From the NCBI RefSeq assembly GCF_023821985.2, contig NZ_CP098805.1:4340001-4404000 (forward strand): DNA of 64,000 bases, given 5' to 3'. Shown one piece after another: positions 47,546-55,710 of this stretch (positions are counted from its first letter, which is position 1; each line of letters opens with the position of its first letter). Position numbers and translations under genes: made by a program. The DNA comes from Dyadobacter chenhuakuii. Its GTDB lineage: Bacteria > Bacteroidota > Bacteroidia > Cytophagales > Spirosomataceae. A model generated the notes under the pieces. That model searched no databases, was not told the DNA's origin, and saw only the letters and a list, made by a program, of their open reading frames with translations.

Positions 47546-47576
47546 TTGCGTCATATCCAGTATAGTCGTATGTTTG
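47546..47576 (+). promoter_or_regulatory. Promoter of the initiator tRNA gene
   Basis: TTG (47546-47548), 20-bp spacer, TATGTTTG (47569-47576). This matches the Bacteroidota -33/-7 pattern and would start transcription about a dozen bases before the mature tRNA. Confidence 0.65.
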
Positions 47577-47595
47577 CACTCCAATTCAACAACAC

Positions 47596-47668
<73 letters not shown>

Positions 47669-47675
47669 CACAGAA

Positions 47676-47720
47676 AAAGCCTAATTAGTTATTTATTAAC
47701 TGATTAGGCTTTCTTCGTTT
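47676..47720 (+). terminator. Element-borne terminator for the tRNA gene
   Basis: A 15-bp stem (AAAGCCTAATTAGTT and AACTGATTAGGCTTT, one G-T pair, 7-nt loop) followed by TCTTCGTTTT, starting 8 bp after the mature tRNA end. It lies inside the element and replaces the host terminator now found at 58232-58265. Confidence 0.75.
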
Positions 47721-47726
47721 TACACG

Positions 47727-47747
47727 TTGGACGGATTATTGGACGGA
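47727..47747 (+). repeat. TTGGACGGA pair, left end of the element
   Basis: Two copies of TTGGACGGA (47727-47735 and 47739-47747) spaced 12 bp apart. The same motif, with the same 12-bp spacing, recurs near the right end (58056-58076). They are likely arm-type binding sites for the integrase or its partner. Confidence 0.6.
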
Positions 47748-47964
47748 TATTAAAAATCTTTACCTTTTTGGGCATTTCTAAAAAGTTAACAGACGATTAC
47801 ACTAACTAACTTTGCTTTGAATCTATGTTGTATGCTCTGTAGCGGCTACATTAAGCCCTAGTTGTTTAGTATTGCGGGGAACTCTGTTAGTCGGTGAGCA
47901 AAGGTTGACAATTGCTTGATCGCTACACACTCGAAAGCATAGTTATTAAAAACTCTCAATTCCG

Positions 47965-47994
47965 TTGGCGTTGTAAAAAAGTTCTTTAACTTTG
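47965..47994 (+). promoter_or_regulatory. Promoter of the left-end orphan gene
   Basis: TTG (47965-47967), 19-bp spacer, TAACTTTG (47987-47994), an excellent match to the Bacteroidota pattern. The start point would lie near 48001, giving a leader of about 135 nt that contains both CTCATTCAGGAG repeats. Confidence 0.55.
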
Positions 47995-48137
47995 GGTGTG
48001 GCTCATTCAGGAGCCTGCCGCCCATCATTGCAAAGCTGTATCAGCACTGTCTTCTATAACATTTGTGTTAACTTTTTCTCATTCAGGAGAATGGTTGATG
48101 GGTGACATTTTCTTGTGAGATTAAAGGTATTTCACAA

Positions 48138-48863
48138 ATGAAACAGCAAAAACATACGCCTGCTTTTGTAAAGCGCAAGGCGAAAAATCTAAAAAAGGAA
48201 AGCGGCATAAGCCACATGAAAGCTCTGAATACAATTTCCATAGAGCTGGGATATCACAACTGGAAACATTTTTTGCAAAGCATAGGGCAGCAATCCATCC
48301 CTAACCTAGAAGTGACGAGTGAAGTATATCACCTGAGTTTCACTGACTGGCTGAAAAAGCACAAAAACAGAGATTCCCCTTTGGGTGACTTGGCCTCAGA
48401 TATGCTGACAGATAATACTTGGCCGCTGTATGAAGCCTTGGACAAATACCTCGACTACATGAGCTTTAGAAACGCACCTCGAGTAGTGGTGGAAACTGTC
48501 AAAAGGGCATGGAAATCCTACAAAGCTTATCTGCATAGAAAGAATTCGCCCAAATCAAGCCTTCCTCGTATTGTCAAGCAAAAGCCTAAAAATCACGATC
48601 TCCGGAAGATTACATATGTGTCCAATGTTACGCCACTTCACTCTTCAAAGAGAACGGTAGAAAAGTTTGCCGTCGGAGATAAGGCATGGATTTCCTGGGA
48701 GGGAAGAAAAGCTATTCCAGTGACAATTATCGAAGTCGATGGCAGATATTATTCCTTTAGAGTAGAACGTCCGTTGAAGAGGGCCGGTAAAGAACATTAC
48801 CTACGTCTTGACGAGGTTCGCAGCACACCAGAATTAGCCTGTATAAATTACGTTACATGGTAG
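48138..48863 (+). CDS. Orphan protein with a short conserved N-terminal motif
   Basis: A 241-residue basic protein, starting at ATG 48138 (MKQQKHTPAF) rather than GTG 48102. The N-terminus (GISHMKALNTISIELGYHNW, then KHF) resembles a small domain seen at the start of assorted mobile-element and glyoxalase-superfamily-like proteins. The last 70 residues (VGDKAWISWEGRKAIPVTII) look like an SH3-like barrel. No function is known. It faces the nuclease operon and ends at a shared hairpin. Confidence 0.6.
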   Translation: MKQQKHTPAFVKRKAKNLKKESGISHMKALNTISIELGYHNWKHFLQSIGQQSIPNLEVTSEVYHLSFTDWLKKHKNRDSPLGDLASDMLTDNTWPLYEALDKYLDYMSFRNAPRVVVETVKRAWKSYKAYLHRKNSPKSSLPRIVKQKPKNHDLRKITYVSNVTPLHSSKRTVEKFAVGDKAWISWEGRKAIPVTIIEVDGRYYSFRVERPLKRAGKEHYLRLDEVRSTPELACINYVTW

Positions 48864-48880
48864 CCGAGAAGTGTACGACT

Positions 48881-48913
48881 TATATAAAGCCCGCAGACCG
48901 CGGGCTTTATATA
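48881..48913. terminator. Hairpin between convergent genes
   Basis: Perfect 14-bp stem (TATATAAAGCCCGC and its complement, 5-nt loop AGACC). The arms end in A/T-rich sequence rather than a pure T tract. It lies between the orphan gene and the Mrr gene, and can end transcripts from both sides. Confidence 0.65.
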
Positions 48914-48989
48914 TCATCTTGTCAAGTAAGGGGTAAGATTACTGCTCGTCATTAAGGCAGCCTAAAGGTTGAGGATTACAACTACTTTG

Positions 48990-49853
48990 CTAAAGAGTCT
49001 TGAACCATTCTTTTTTGATATTAACCTTCTCGATCAGTTCAATATCAACTCCAAGTCTCAATTCTTTCAATTTTTCCGCCAGGTCACTTCCATCCATGAG
49101 GTCAATCGGAGGAGCACCATCTCGTTGGGCCTCCTTTTTTGCCTCCCTTGTAAACGTCCCTGTTGTAATAATCAAGCCTTTATCTGCCCTACCTACCATT
49201 GCTCCTCTAAAATCACGAATGATGGATGGTGAGACACTCCCTTTGTACCGTTTTGCCTGGAATATTACATGAAATGAAAGAACACCTCCAAGCCGCAGTA
49301 GGCCCTTGCCGTCAATACCTCCGTCATTTACTCTTCCAGTTACCTCAACGTTTTGAAATCCTAATTCTCTCAACAGCCGCTGGCATAGCCTTTCAAATGA
49401 GCTTGGTGATATATTTTGCAATTCCTCAATTATCTGCTCTTGCCAAGAAAGTCTTTCGATTTCCTCGTTTTCGGCCTCGTCAATTGGTTCAACTTCTTTG
49501 GGTGTTTCCTTTGAAAGGCGGCCTTTTTTACTTTCTGCCGCTACCTTTTTATTAACAACATCCTTATCTATAGATTTTGTCTTTAGGCCTTGTTCAGTCA
49601 ATGCCCATACGCCTCTGGAAGAGTTTTCCAAGAGGCCGTAGTGTTTAAGATAATTTCTCGCCCAGGCTAAGCGATAAGTGAGCTTCGTTGTATTACCTCT
49701 ATGGATTTCATTGACCTGCTCGTCAGTTAATTTTAGAATTGTTGCAACCTGATCTTCAATTTCATCAACAGATCCAGAACCTCCAAGGACGTGAAGTGCA
49801 GTTAACGTCGGATTGAATAAATCACTAAACCTATATTTAAAATGCTCCTTCAT
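48990..49853 (-). CDS. Mrr-family restriction endonuclease
   Basis: A 287-residue two-domain protein. Residues 1-92 form the Mrr N-terminal winged helix (DLFNPTLTALHVLGGSGSVD..., GVWALTEQGL). After an acidic linker, residues 140-275 form the PD-(D/E)XK domain: FERLCQRLLRELGF, then NDGGIDGKG with Asp181, then FQAKRY with Gln199-x-Lys201. Mrr enzymes typically cut modified or foreign DNA. Its start is 8 bp after the stop of the 149-residue gene, so the two are translationally close. Methyl-dependent type IV cleavage is a family inference. Confidence 0.88.
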   Translation of the reverse strand: MKEHFKYRFSDLFNPTLTALHVLGGSGSVDEIEDQVATILKLTDEQVNEIHRGNTTKLTYRLAWARNYLKHYGLLENSSRGVWALTEQGLKTKSIDKDVVNKKVAAESKKGRLSKETPKEVEPIDEAENEEIERLSWQEQIIEELQNISPSSFERLCQRLLRELGFQNVEVTGRVNDGGIDGKGLLRLGGVLSFHVIFQAKRYKGSVSPSIIRDFRGAMVGRADKGLIITTGTFTREAKKEAQRDGAPPIDLMDGSDLAEKLKELRLGVDIELIEKVNIKKEWFKTL

Positions 49854-49861
49854 GTGCCTAA

Positions 49862-50311
49862 TTAATGAATTTGTTGGTTACCAGTACCAACGCTCGCGAT
49901 GTAATACCACCTTTCAAATACTTCTTGCTCCATCGATTTAATTTCTTGGTCATCTTTACGCTGTCCTTTTAACCGTTCCTCCCATTTCGCCAAGTTCACT
50001 GCTAACCATTCCTTTTGCAAGCCATCTTTTGGTCTTCCAGACGGCTTGGAGTAGGGATTTAAGTTCTCTTCAATAAATGTTACCAAATGGGTTATTTCGT
50101 GACGAATACTCACATACCCTGACTCAGATTGCCAGCGTCTACGAATTGATCGCTTTGCATGTAAACTTTCCTCTATTTCCTCATCAATGGTACCATCTAT
50201 TTCTAACTGCTCTAAATATGCAAGGGCAAGCTGCTCTTTTTGCCATTCAATAAATTCATCTAATTTGCCCGGTAATGGTTCGCCGGGTTGTGCGGCGAAA
50301 GGATTCTTCAT
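49862..50311 (-). CDS. Unknown small protein between AIPR and Mrr genes
   Basis: A 149-residue, strongly charged, helical protein (EEIEESLHAKRSIRRRWQSE in the middle), with no signal, membrane segment or recognised domain. It lies 117 bp after the AIPR gene and 8 bp before Mrr on the same strand. It could be an adaptor, inhibitor or sensor for either nuclease. No family is recalled. Confidence 0.6.
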   Translation of the reverse strand: MKNPFAAQPGEPLPGKLDEFIEWQKEQLALAYLEQLEIDGTIDEEIEESLHAKRSIRRRWQSESGYVSIRHEITHLVTFIEENLNPYSKPSGRPKDGLQKEWLAVNLAKWEERLKGQRKDDQEIKSMEQEVFERWYYIASVGTGNQQIH

Positions 50312-50428
50312 TCTTTATATGATTTTTGATAAATAACACAATAGATAAAAATATCTAAGTTGGGTTGACTATACCATATGTTAAACATGCAAGCAACAAT
50401 TGGAAATCCCTTGCAGTAGCGGCATTTG

Positions 50429-52099
50429 CTAATTTAGTAATCCTTTCAATGTTCTACATTTCGTAAAATTTCGAAACACCTGATGTACCAGTGAAGTAGG
50501 AAACAATTCTTCCATTTTGGTTTTTGTTTGTTCTGTAACTTGATCAATTATGGTAGGCAAGGTTGAATCAAAGTATGCATCAAAGTCAAAGTTTGGATCA
50601 CGTAAAACCTGTTGTCCAATATTTGAAAACACAATATTTAACACAAATCTGTTACAATGAATATAACAACTTTTTTCACGACCTGATGCTGCTTGCTCTT
50701 TCAGTTTCAGCTTGTTCGTAACTTCTCTCATAATTTTAACAGCACGCCAAGCTTGTGTAGCAGTAACAGCCGTATTGATAATATCAGTGTAAGGCTGCTT
50801 TGATATGTCCTCCCATAACTTTCCAACTTCACGTTTCGCCTGAACCGCTAAATTGATGTCAGGTTTTGCGCATGCTAAAGCTGTTATTACCTCTTCGACA
50901 TAGCAGTTGGATTCATCCTGTTTAATCACGCCATCTGATCGTTTCAAATGATACACAATTCTTTCAAGTGCTAATTCTGTCTTAAGTCTATCTTGCTCGG
51001 GATCAAGTGAAACAAAGTCTTTCTTGTCTATTCGATTTTGCGTATTCGTTTTTTTTGTTACGTTTAATCCGAATTCTGGCGGACAGTTTTCAAGCGAAAT
51101 TATTTTTATAAAGACATTTAGCTTTCCAATCTGTTCAGGATTTATCTCATAGGCATTTCCAATACTGCCAACAGTTTGTGCGCCGTTTACGATTTTCAAA
51201 TCGTTAGCTACGAAAATACCCACAGCCCTATCCCCACCACCGACTGGTTTTTTATGTAGACTCTGACATAATGCAGTGATTCCATTGTTATAGAAATAAA
51301 AGTTTTCTGGCTCGTTCAGTGCAGTTTCTCTTATGTCCTCATTTACCTCGCTAAATCCAATGAAGTCTCGAATATTATCTGAAAAAAGTCGTCCACGGTT
51401 TTCGCTCCACAGTTGCGCCAAGTCATTTCCATTTATTGTCCCGTAAATAGCACTATAAGGCTCCTCTACTTTACCCCAATTTGAAAGAGCTAAATCCGCT
51501 TTTATTGGTTGGCCATCAAGTATTCCGACAAGAGATTTATGTGCTTGTTTGAGCGAAAATCTGTTAAAAATAGCTAGTTCAGAAGGATCATTAAGTTCAG
51601 CTAGTAAATCATCAATTACGCGTCTATTATGTTCCGAAAATGTGTCTTGTCCGGTGTATGTTAGTACAATTTTTATCTTCACAAGTGGATCTTCCAGTGC
51701 CTCAATCACTTCTGCTTCTTTGCCTTTGACTTTCGCGTTAAATCTGTCGAACCTTAAATCTATTAAGTCAGTCACACCATTCTTAAATCGAGAAGTTTCT
51801 CCCGTATCAGGTTCCCCGCTTCCGCTTTTTATCCATTTGGACTGCACCAACCATAGCTCTTTGTTTCGTCTGTCAAAATAGATAGCATCAATACCGTTAT
51901 CATCAAATCCATCAACAATTGCGGAGGATGCTGTTATCGCGTCAATTTGCGCTAATATTTGTAGTGTGTACGAGGCATAAGCTCTTGTCAAAAAAAAATT
52001 CTCTTTGTCGTCTTCACTCCTAGCATCTGAAATGTCGATCTTGTCAGAATAAAGCTCAGTTAGTTTCGCTTTGAGATGATTAACGTGTAATTTGCTCAC
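50429..52099 (-). CDS. AIPR-family abortive-infection protein with N-terminal nuclease-like motif
   Basis: A 556-residue protein. The central AIPR region is clear: DNIRDFIG (241-248), NFYFYNNGIT (266-275) and LKIVNGAQTVGSI (301-313). In front of it, residues 61-90 read GFDDNGIDAIYFD then ELWLVQSKW, a PD-(D/E)XK-like core with Asp71 and Gln86-x-Lys88. AIPR proteins are linked to abortive infection against phages; the nuclease reading is from sequence. The start is GTG at 52099. It leads the three-gene cargo operon. Confidence 0.82.
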   Translation of the reverse strand: MSKLHVNHLKAKLTELYSDKIDISDARSEDDKENFFLTRAYASYTLQILAQIDAITASSAIVDGFDDNGIDAIYFDRRNKELWLVQSKWIKSGSGEPDTGETSRFKNGVTDLIDLRFDRFNAKVKGKEAEVIEALEDPLVKIKIVLTYTGQDTFSEHNRRVIDDLLAELNDPSELAIFNRFSLKQAHKSLVGILDGQPIKADLALSNWGKVEEPYSAIYGTINGNDLAQLWSENRGRLFSDNIRDFIGFSEVNEDIRETALNEPENFYFYNNGITALCQSLHKKPVGGGDRAVGIFVANDLKIVNGAQTVGSIGNAYEINPEQIGKLNVFIKIISLENCPPEFGLNVTKKTNTQNRIDKKDFVSLDPEQDRLKTELALERIVYHLKRSDGVIKQDESNCYVEEVITALACAKPDINLAVQAKREVGKLWEDISKQPYTDIINTAVTATQAWRAVKIMREVTNKLKLKEQAASGREKSCYIHCNRFVLNIVFSNIGQQVLRDPNFDFDAYFDSTLPTIIDQVTEQTKTKMEELFPTSLVHQVFRNFTKCRTLKGLLN

Positions 52100-52305
52100 C
52101 GTATAAAGATTTGTTAATTGTTTATTACAGCATAGACGAATTGTCCACAGCTTATGTTTCTCTACAAAATACGAATTGCCAATTATATACTCAAATAGAG
52201 ATATAAGATGTTAATCGACATGTTCAATAGCTAGGTGAATAAGAACCTATTTCGCAAGCAATAGAACTCTAGCACGTTCTTTCATCCAAGATTACTGGCA
52301 CATCC

Positions 52306-52596
52306 CTATTTAGCCTTATTTTTTACCTCTGCACGCCTTAAATAATTGGAAACTGTACTTTTACTTACTCCAATCATTTGCGCAATTGTAGTGCACGAAA
52401 AACCCCTTCCTCGTAATTCCTTTGCCCGTTGAGGAAGGACTACTTGGTTGGCCCTCGCTTTCCACTCATCCACTTGACTGTACCTCTCCACCGTCCTTGG
52501 CGACAAATCCAATAACTTGCCTATTTCTGAAAATGTCAATCCCTTTACATGGTAGTTAAAAGCCCTTTCCTTTATTGTGAGTGTTTTCTTTGCCAT
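52306..52596 (-). CDS. Small double helix-turn-helix regulator
   Basis: A 96-residue protein with two HTH motifs: residues 18-45 (GLTFSEIGKLLDLSPRTVER) and residues 64-88 (GFSCTTIAQMIGVSKSTVSN). The first resembles the N-terminus of phage small terminases, and the second resolvase/transposase-type HTH. It lies 206 bp upstream of the AIPR gene on the same strand and could regulate it, or bind the nearby origin-like region. Confidence 0.65.
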   Translation of the reverse strand: MAKKTLTIKERAFNYHVKGLTFSEIGKLLDLSPRTVERYSQVDEWKARANQVVLPQRAKELRGRGFSCTTIAQMIGVSKSTVSNYLRRAEVKNKAK

Positions 52597-52978
52597 AACT
52601 GCGTAAATTTTGGTGTGTATTGCTATCAGTTAAACTTAAATTTCAAATAATTAAAATTGCTCCCTGCGTACCCTGCTTTTGCACGATTGCGTATTTTTTA
52701 GATGTTTTTTGTATCAGAAGATCGATACCCCTGGTACCAGAAAAGTCGGTTACGTATACTGTTCTATGGCTCTTTTCGACCAAAATCGTCGAACTTTCGG
52801 ATGATTTAGATCTTTCCGACCTCAAAATTCCCGTTGAATGATGAGGTAAGCGTACTTTTTGTACCGCTTTTGGAAAGACCATACCAATGTGCTGAAAAAC
52901 CATTATCGAACTTTAATTTTTGCTCCATTGTCGAGCTAACTTCCTACAGCAAGTCTGTTGCATGACCTCGAAGGGTGT
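52597..52978. other. Candidate replication origin/control region of the element
   Basis: A 382-bp non-coding stretch between the Rep-like gene and the HTH gene. It contains a perfect palindrome CTGGTACCAG (52731-52740) and a hairpin AAGCGTAC-TTTTT-GTACCGCTT (52848-52869, one bulge). It also has three related repeats, ATCGTCGAACTTT (52785-52797), ATTATCGAACTTT (52902-52914) and ATTGTCGAGCTAACTT (52927-52942). Such clustering fits an origin or operator region. Two open frames of 70-86 codons cross it but look non-coding. Confidence 0.4.
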
Positions 52979-54442
52979 TTAAATGCTGTTTAAAGGAGTA
53001 ACCTCATTAAAATCAACCAATTTTTGCAAGTATTCTCGAGCCTCACTGTAAACCAGGAGCTTTGACTTTATTCCATCCGCAATCCGTGGGATACTTTCTA
53101 CTGAGATAACCAAGTCTAGCCATTCCCGGCACGGGTTGATCTCCGATGCATGCAATATGTCAGAATAAAGCACCCCTTTGAACATGTAATTGATTATTAG
53201 AAATCGATTTGCCTCTTTTGCTTTCATTATGAGCCGTTTTTTATCTCTTCGATTATTACTTTCTGAGTTCCGACATTTTTTTGCTCCTTGCCCTTTGTAT
53301 TTCTCCGAACAAAACCTGCTACCCCGCTTTTGCTCTGATATGTCTTTTCCACAGCACCGACATATTTTTGAAGTTTCAGTTTTCGACAGATTTTTATCTA
53401 TCTTCCTTTGTTCCTTCTCTTGACTAGGGACTATTGCACTATTGCATTCAAGTTGTGCAATAGTCCATTCTTTGGTTGCTTCACTTGTTTTCTTAAAATC
53501 CGATAATTGTTGCAATAGTCCCTCCTTTTCAGCTTCCTCGAACAACGCAGTCCAAGTATCCGTCAATAGCGTTTGTAGCATCCCTGCATAGTTGAAAGCG
53601 TTACACTTTTGTAAGAGACTCGGTAGCCGTTTCCGCATATTGTACCGCTTCCGCTTGTCAAACCGCCGCCACTTATCCCGGTCACGCAGCAAGCCGTAAA
53701 GCGCATGATCAGAATCTGACAATAGCGAAACATCGGCGTCAATGTCCACAAAGATCATTTTGTCAAGTACAGTCGCCATCAAATCCAACAAGGGAGACAC
53801 CTTTTCCCGCACCGTCAGATCGGCCAAAGTCTTTATATTACAACTTCTTAACCACCTCATTCGGTTGGTCGCTATCTCAAACCTTAGCAGGTTGCTGACC
53901 TCCTGGAACTTTTGTATATGAACATCCGTAGCGGCCTGCAATGCCTTATCATAGAGTTTTATATCAAAGTCGAATGAAGGGCATAGTCTGCCTAGGAGGG
54001 GCCTACGGGCATTGATCACTTCAAAGCTTTTATCCGAGTATGAGATCAGAGAGGTAAGTATTTTCTTCACCTCAAACGGCACGTACACATTAACCCCAAT
54101 CTCCATATTCTCAATGTGGGTATTAGCCGGACACACTGCAAAGCGCATTTCCAAATCATGCACTACGTCAACCAAATCATTAAAAGTGAACTGATTGCAA
54201 TTATGATTACCGTTGTTAAAATACTTGTGAAGCGATCCTCGAATAGTCATTCCGGTCGTTCCATCAGGATAAGGCTTTATTTCAAATCGCAGGCCTTTGT
54301 ATAGTGCCTTTTTTACTTCATTTATTGGCTTGCCTGTCTTGGGATTAACCTTAACAGCAAACCGTCCGGCCAAATCTTCGCAGTTAAGCCACAAAGAAGG
54401 GTCTACGCCGAAAACCCGCAGGTTAACGCCATCAATTGCCAT
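52979..54442 (-). CDS. Putative phage/plasmid replication initiator (filamentous-phage gpII-like) with zinc finger
   Basis: A 487-residue protein. Residues 50-120 (GLRFEIKPYP, MTIRGSLHKYFNNGNHNCNQ, FTFNDLVDVVHDL) and residues 160-210 (KLYDKALQ, NLLRFEIATNRMRWL) match the layout of phage gene II/X-type rolling-circle initiators. A C-terminal zinc-ribbon-like set has Cys361, Cys364, Cys378 and Cys390. Tyr164 is a possible nicking residue, but this cannot be settled by eye. The call is moderate; a mobilisation relaxase is an alternative. Confidence 0.5.
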   Translation of the reverse strand: MAIDGVNLRVFGVDPSLWLNCEDLAGRFAVKVNPKTGKPINEVKKALYKGLRFEIKPYPDGTTGMTIRGSLHKYFNNGNHNCNQFTFNDLVDVVHDLEMRFAVCPANTHIENMEIGVNVYVPFEVKKILTSLISYSDKSFEVINARRPLLGRLCPSFDFDIKLYDKALQAATDVHIQKFQEVSNLLRFEIATNRMRWLRSCNIKTLADLTVREKVSPLLDLMATVLDKMIFVDIDADVSLLSDSDHALYGLLRDRDKWRRFDKRKRYNMRKRLPSLLQKCNAFNYAGMLQTLLTDTWTALFEEAEKEGLLQQLSDFKKTSEATKEWTIAQLECNSAIVPSQEKEQRKIDKNLSKTETSKICRCCGKDISEQKRGSRFCSEKYKGQGAKKCRNSESNNRRDKKRLIMKAKEANRFLIINYMFKGVLYSDILHASEINPCREWLDLVISVESIPRIADGIKSKLLVYSEAREYLQKLVDFNEVTPLNSI

Positions 54443-54567
54443 GATTTAGTAGTTATTGGTTATAATGTGTGTAACGATGCATTAGTGACCTTCTTCCAAG
54501 GTGTATTACTCCTTATCAAAGCAATCATGGTTCTAGGATGGAGGTCTTTCAGTCAACTAATTACATC

Positions 54568-55044
54568 TTATCGCTTATATACTTGACGTAAGCGGAACAG
54601 TTCCACTTGTGTCAAGGCAAGTTTGTTAATGTTGTTCTCTTTTGCGAAATCTCTTCTCTTTGGTGTTCCAAATCTATCTAACTCCAAGTCGTATACGTTA
54701 GTTAGAGCCTCGCATGCTTTATGCAAGTATTCACCTATTGTTTTCCATACTGCAATATCTCTCGTTCTACTTGGATGTAGGAGAAACCAAGCACCGGCAA
54801 CTAGGTTGTCAGCAAACATGATACTTGCGCAATCGGTTGAAACAGGAGCCGTAATAGGCAATCCTATTGGATACGCTCCTAATGCTTTTCTGACTGCCCG
54901 CTCACAGGTATATACACCCTTTACCTTTCCTTTTTTTAGTAAATTATGAGCATGCTGCGTATAAGTCATCGACTCGAAAAACACCGCCGTCTTTTCTTCT
55001 ATCAAATAAGGCACCTTCTTACCCTTTTTACATGTGTCTTTCAT
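54568..55044 (-). CDS. Orphan element protein
   Basis: A 158-residue basic protein (MKDTCKKGKKVPYLIEEKTA) with no recognised domain. Its start overlaps the end of the 117-residue gene by 17 bp, so the two should be translated together. It precedes the Rep-like gene in transcription order, with a 125-bp gap. Confidence 0.6.
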   Translation of the reverse strand: MKDTCKKGKKVPYLIEEKTAVFFESMTYTQHAHNLLKKGKVKGVYTCERAVRKALGAYPIGLPITAPVSTDCASIMFADNLVAGAWFLLHPSRTRDIAVWKTIGEYLHKACEALTNVYDLELDRFGTPKRRDFAKENNINKLALTQVELFRLRQVYKR

Positions 55045-55381
55045 ACTGTATACTGTCTACTGTGGAACAAATACTATCCAATGCACTCTCTAAAAGATTC
55101 TCAATCGTCTCAATGTCAGCCGTCTCTACTTCACCTTGCCATAAGACAGCTAAGAATGCCGAGATAAGTGAATCGGCGCAATGGATTGCGGTTTTAATCT
55201 CATTAGGAAGGAGACAAACGCCGAATGGATAACCCTCTAAACTATTTACCAACATCATTATTGAGTAGGGATAATTGTCTATGATAGTAAAAGGTGGCTT
55301 GACCTCCGGCAACAAATCAAGTGCGGCCATAATAAACGACTTTTTACGTTCAATGATAGGAGGGATTGAGTTAATGCTCAT
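55028..55381 (-). CDS. Orphan element protein
   Basis: A 117-residue acidic, mainly helical protein (residues 10-45 hydrophobic-rich, C-terminus DIETIENLLESALDSICSTV). No family recognised. Its ATG overlaps the stop of the excisionase-like gene (ATGA, 55378-55381), a sign of translational coupling. It overlaps the next gene by 17 bp. Confidence 0.6.
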   Translation of the reverse strand: MSINSIPPIIERKKSFIMAALDLLPEVKPPFTIIDNYPYSIMMLVNSLEGYPFGVCLLPNEIKTAIHCADSLISAFLAVLWQGEVETADIETIENLLESALDSICSTVDSIQYERHM

Positions 55382-55680
55382 TTTGAGACCCCTCCTTTTC
55401 CCGTAGCTTTCGCTGCCTGCAAAACCTCTGACTCAATATACCTCACTTGGTTACCTAAGCGATGAGGTTTTAAAATACCCTGCTTAGACCAAGCCCAAAC
55501 GGTTGGAAGTGATATTTTAAGAAACTTTCCCACTTCCTCACGCGTCAAAAATACCGTTTGGTCGGGTGGGCTAACTCTTGCTCCTAATTCATCCAGTCGC
55601 TTATTTACGCTACCGAACAGCTCTAATAGTGTTTGAGCTGTCAAACCCTCTACTTGCAAAATTTGTCTTTCCATGATCAT
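55378..55680 (-). CDS. Excisionase-type helix-turn-helix protein
   Basis: A 100-residue MerR/Xis-like DNA-binding protein. The C-terminal half (FLTREEVGKFLKISLPTVWA, then WSKQGILKPHRLGNQVRYIE) is the winged-helix excisionase signature. The N-terminus is a helical segment. Two in-frame ATG codons (55680 and 55674) are possible starts. Such proteins steer an integrase toward excision and often repress promoters. It heads a coupled three-gene run. Confidence 0.8.
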   Translation of the reverse strand: MIMERQILQVEGLTAQTLLELFGSVNKRLDELGARVSPPDQTVFLTREEVGKFLKISLPTVWAWSKQGILKPHRLGNQVRYIESEVLQAAKATGKGGVSK

Positions 55681-55710
55681 GTTTTATTTACTTTATTTTA
55701 ATGAACATGA

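Larger units (their letters stand above)
47669..48137. other. Left-end regulatory region of the element
   Basis: Holds the terminator and TTGGACGGA pair described separately. It also holds TAACTTTG at 47807-47814 (a -7-like box without a good -33), a 13-nt palindrome TGTAGCGGCTACA (47838-47850), a complete promoter at 47965-47994 and a direct repeat CTCATTCAGGAG (48002-48013 and 48078-48089). No open reading frame of convincing quality lies here; a small RNA cannot be excluded. Confidence 0.45.

Noticed and set aside
48002..48089. CTCATTCAGGAG repeats as a CRISPR remnant
   Set aside because: Only two 12-nt copies, one spacer-like gap, and no cas genes in the window.
48990..52099. Type I or type II restriction-modification system
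   Set aside because: No methyltransferase or specificity subunit lies next to the two nucleases.
52620..52903. Two overlapping open frames (73 codons plus, 86 codons minus) in the element gap
   Set aside because: Both contain odd residue mixes without domain or start context, and the stretch is better explained by repeats and palindromes of a control region.
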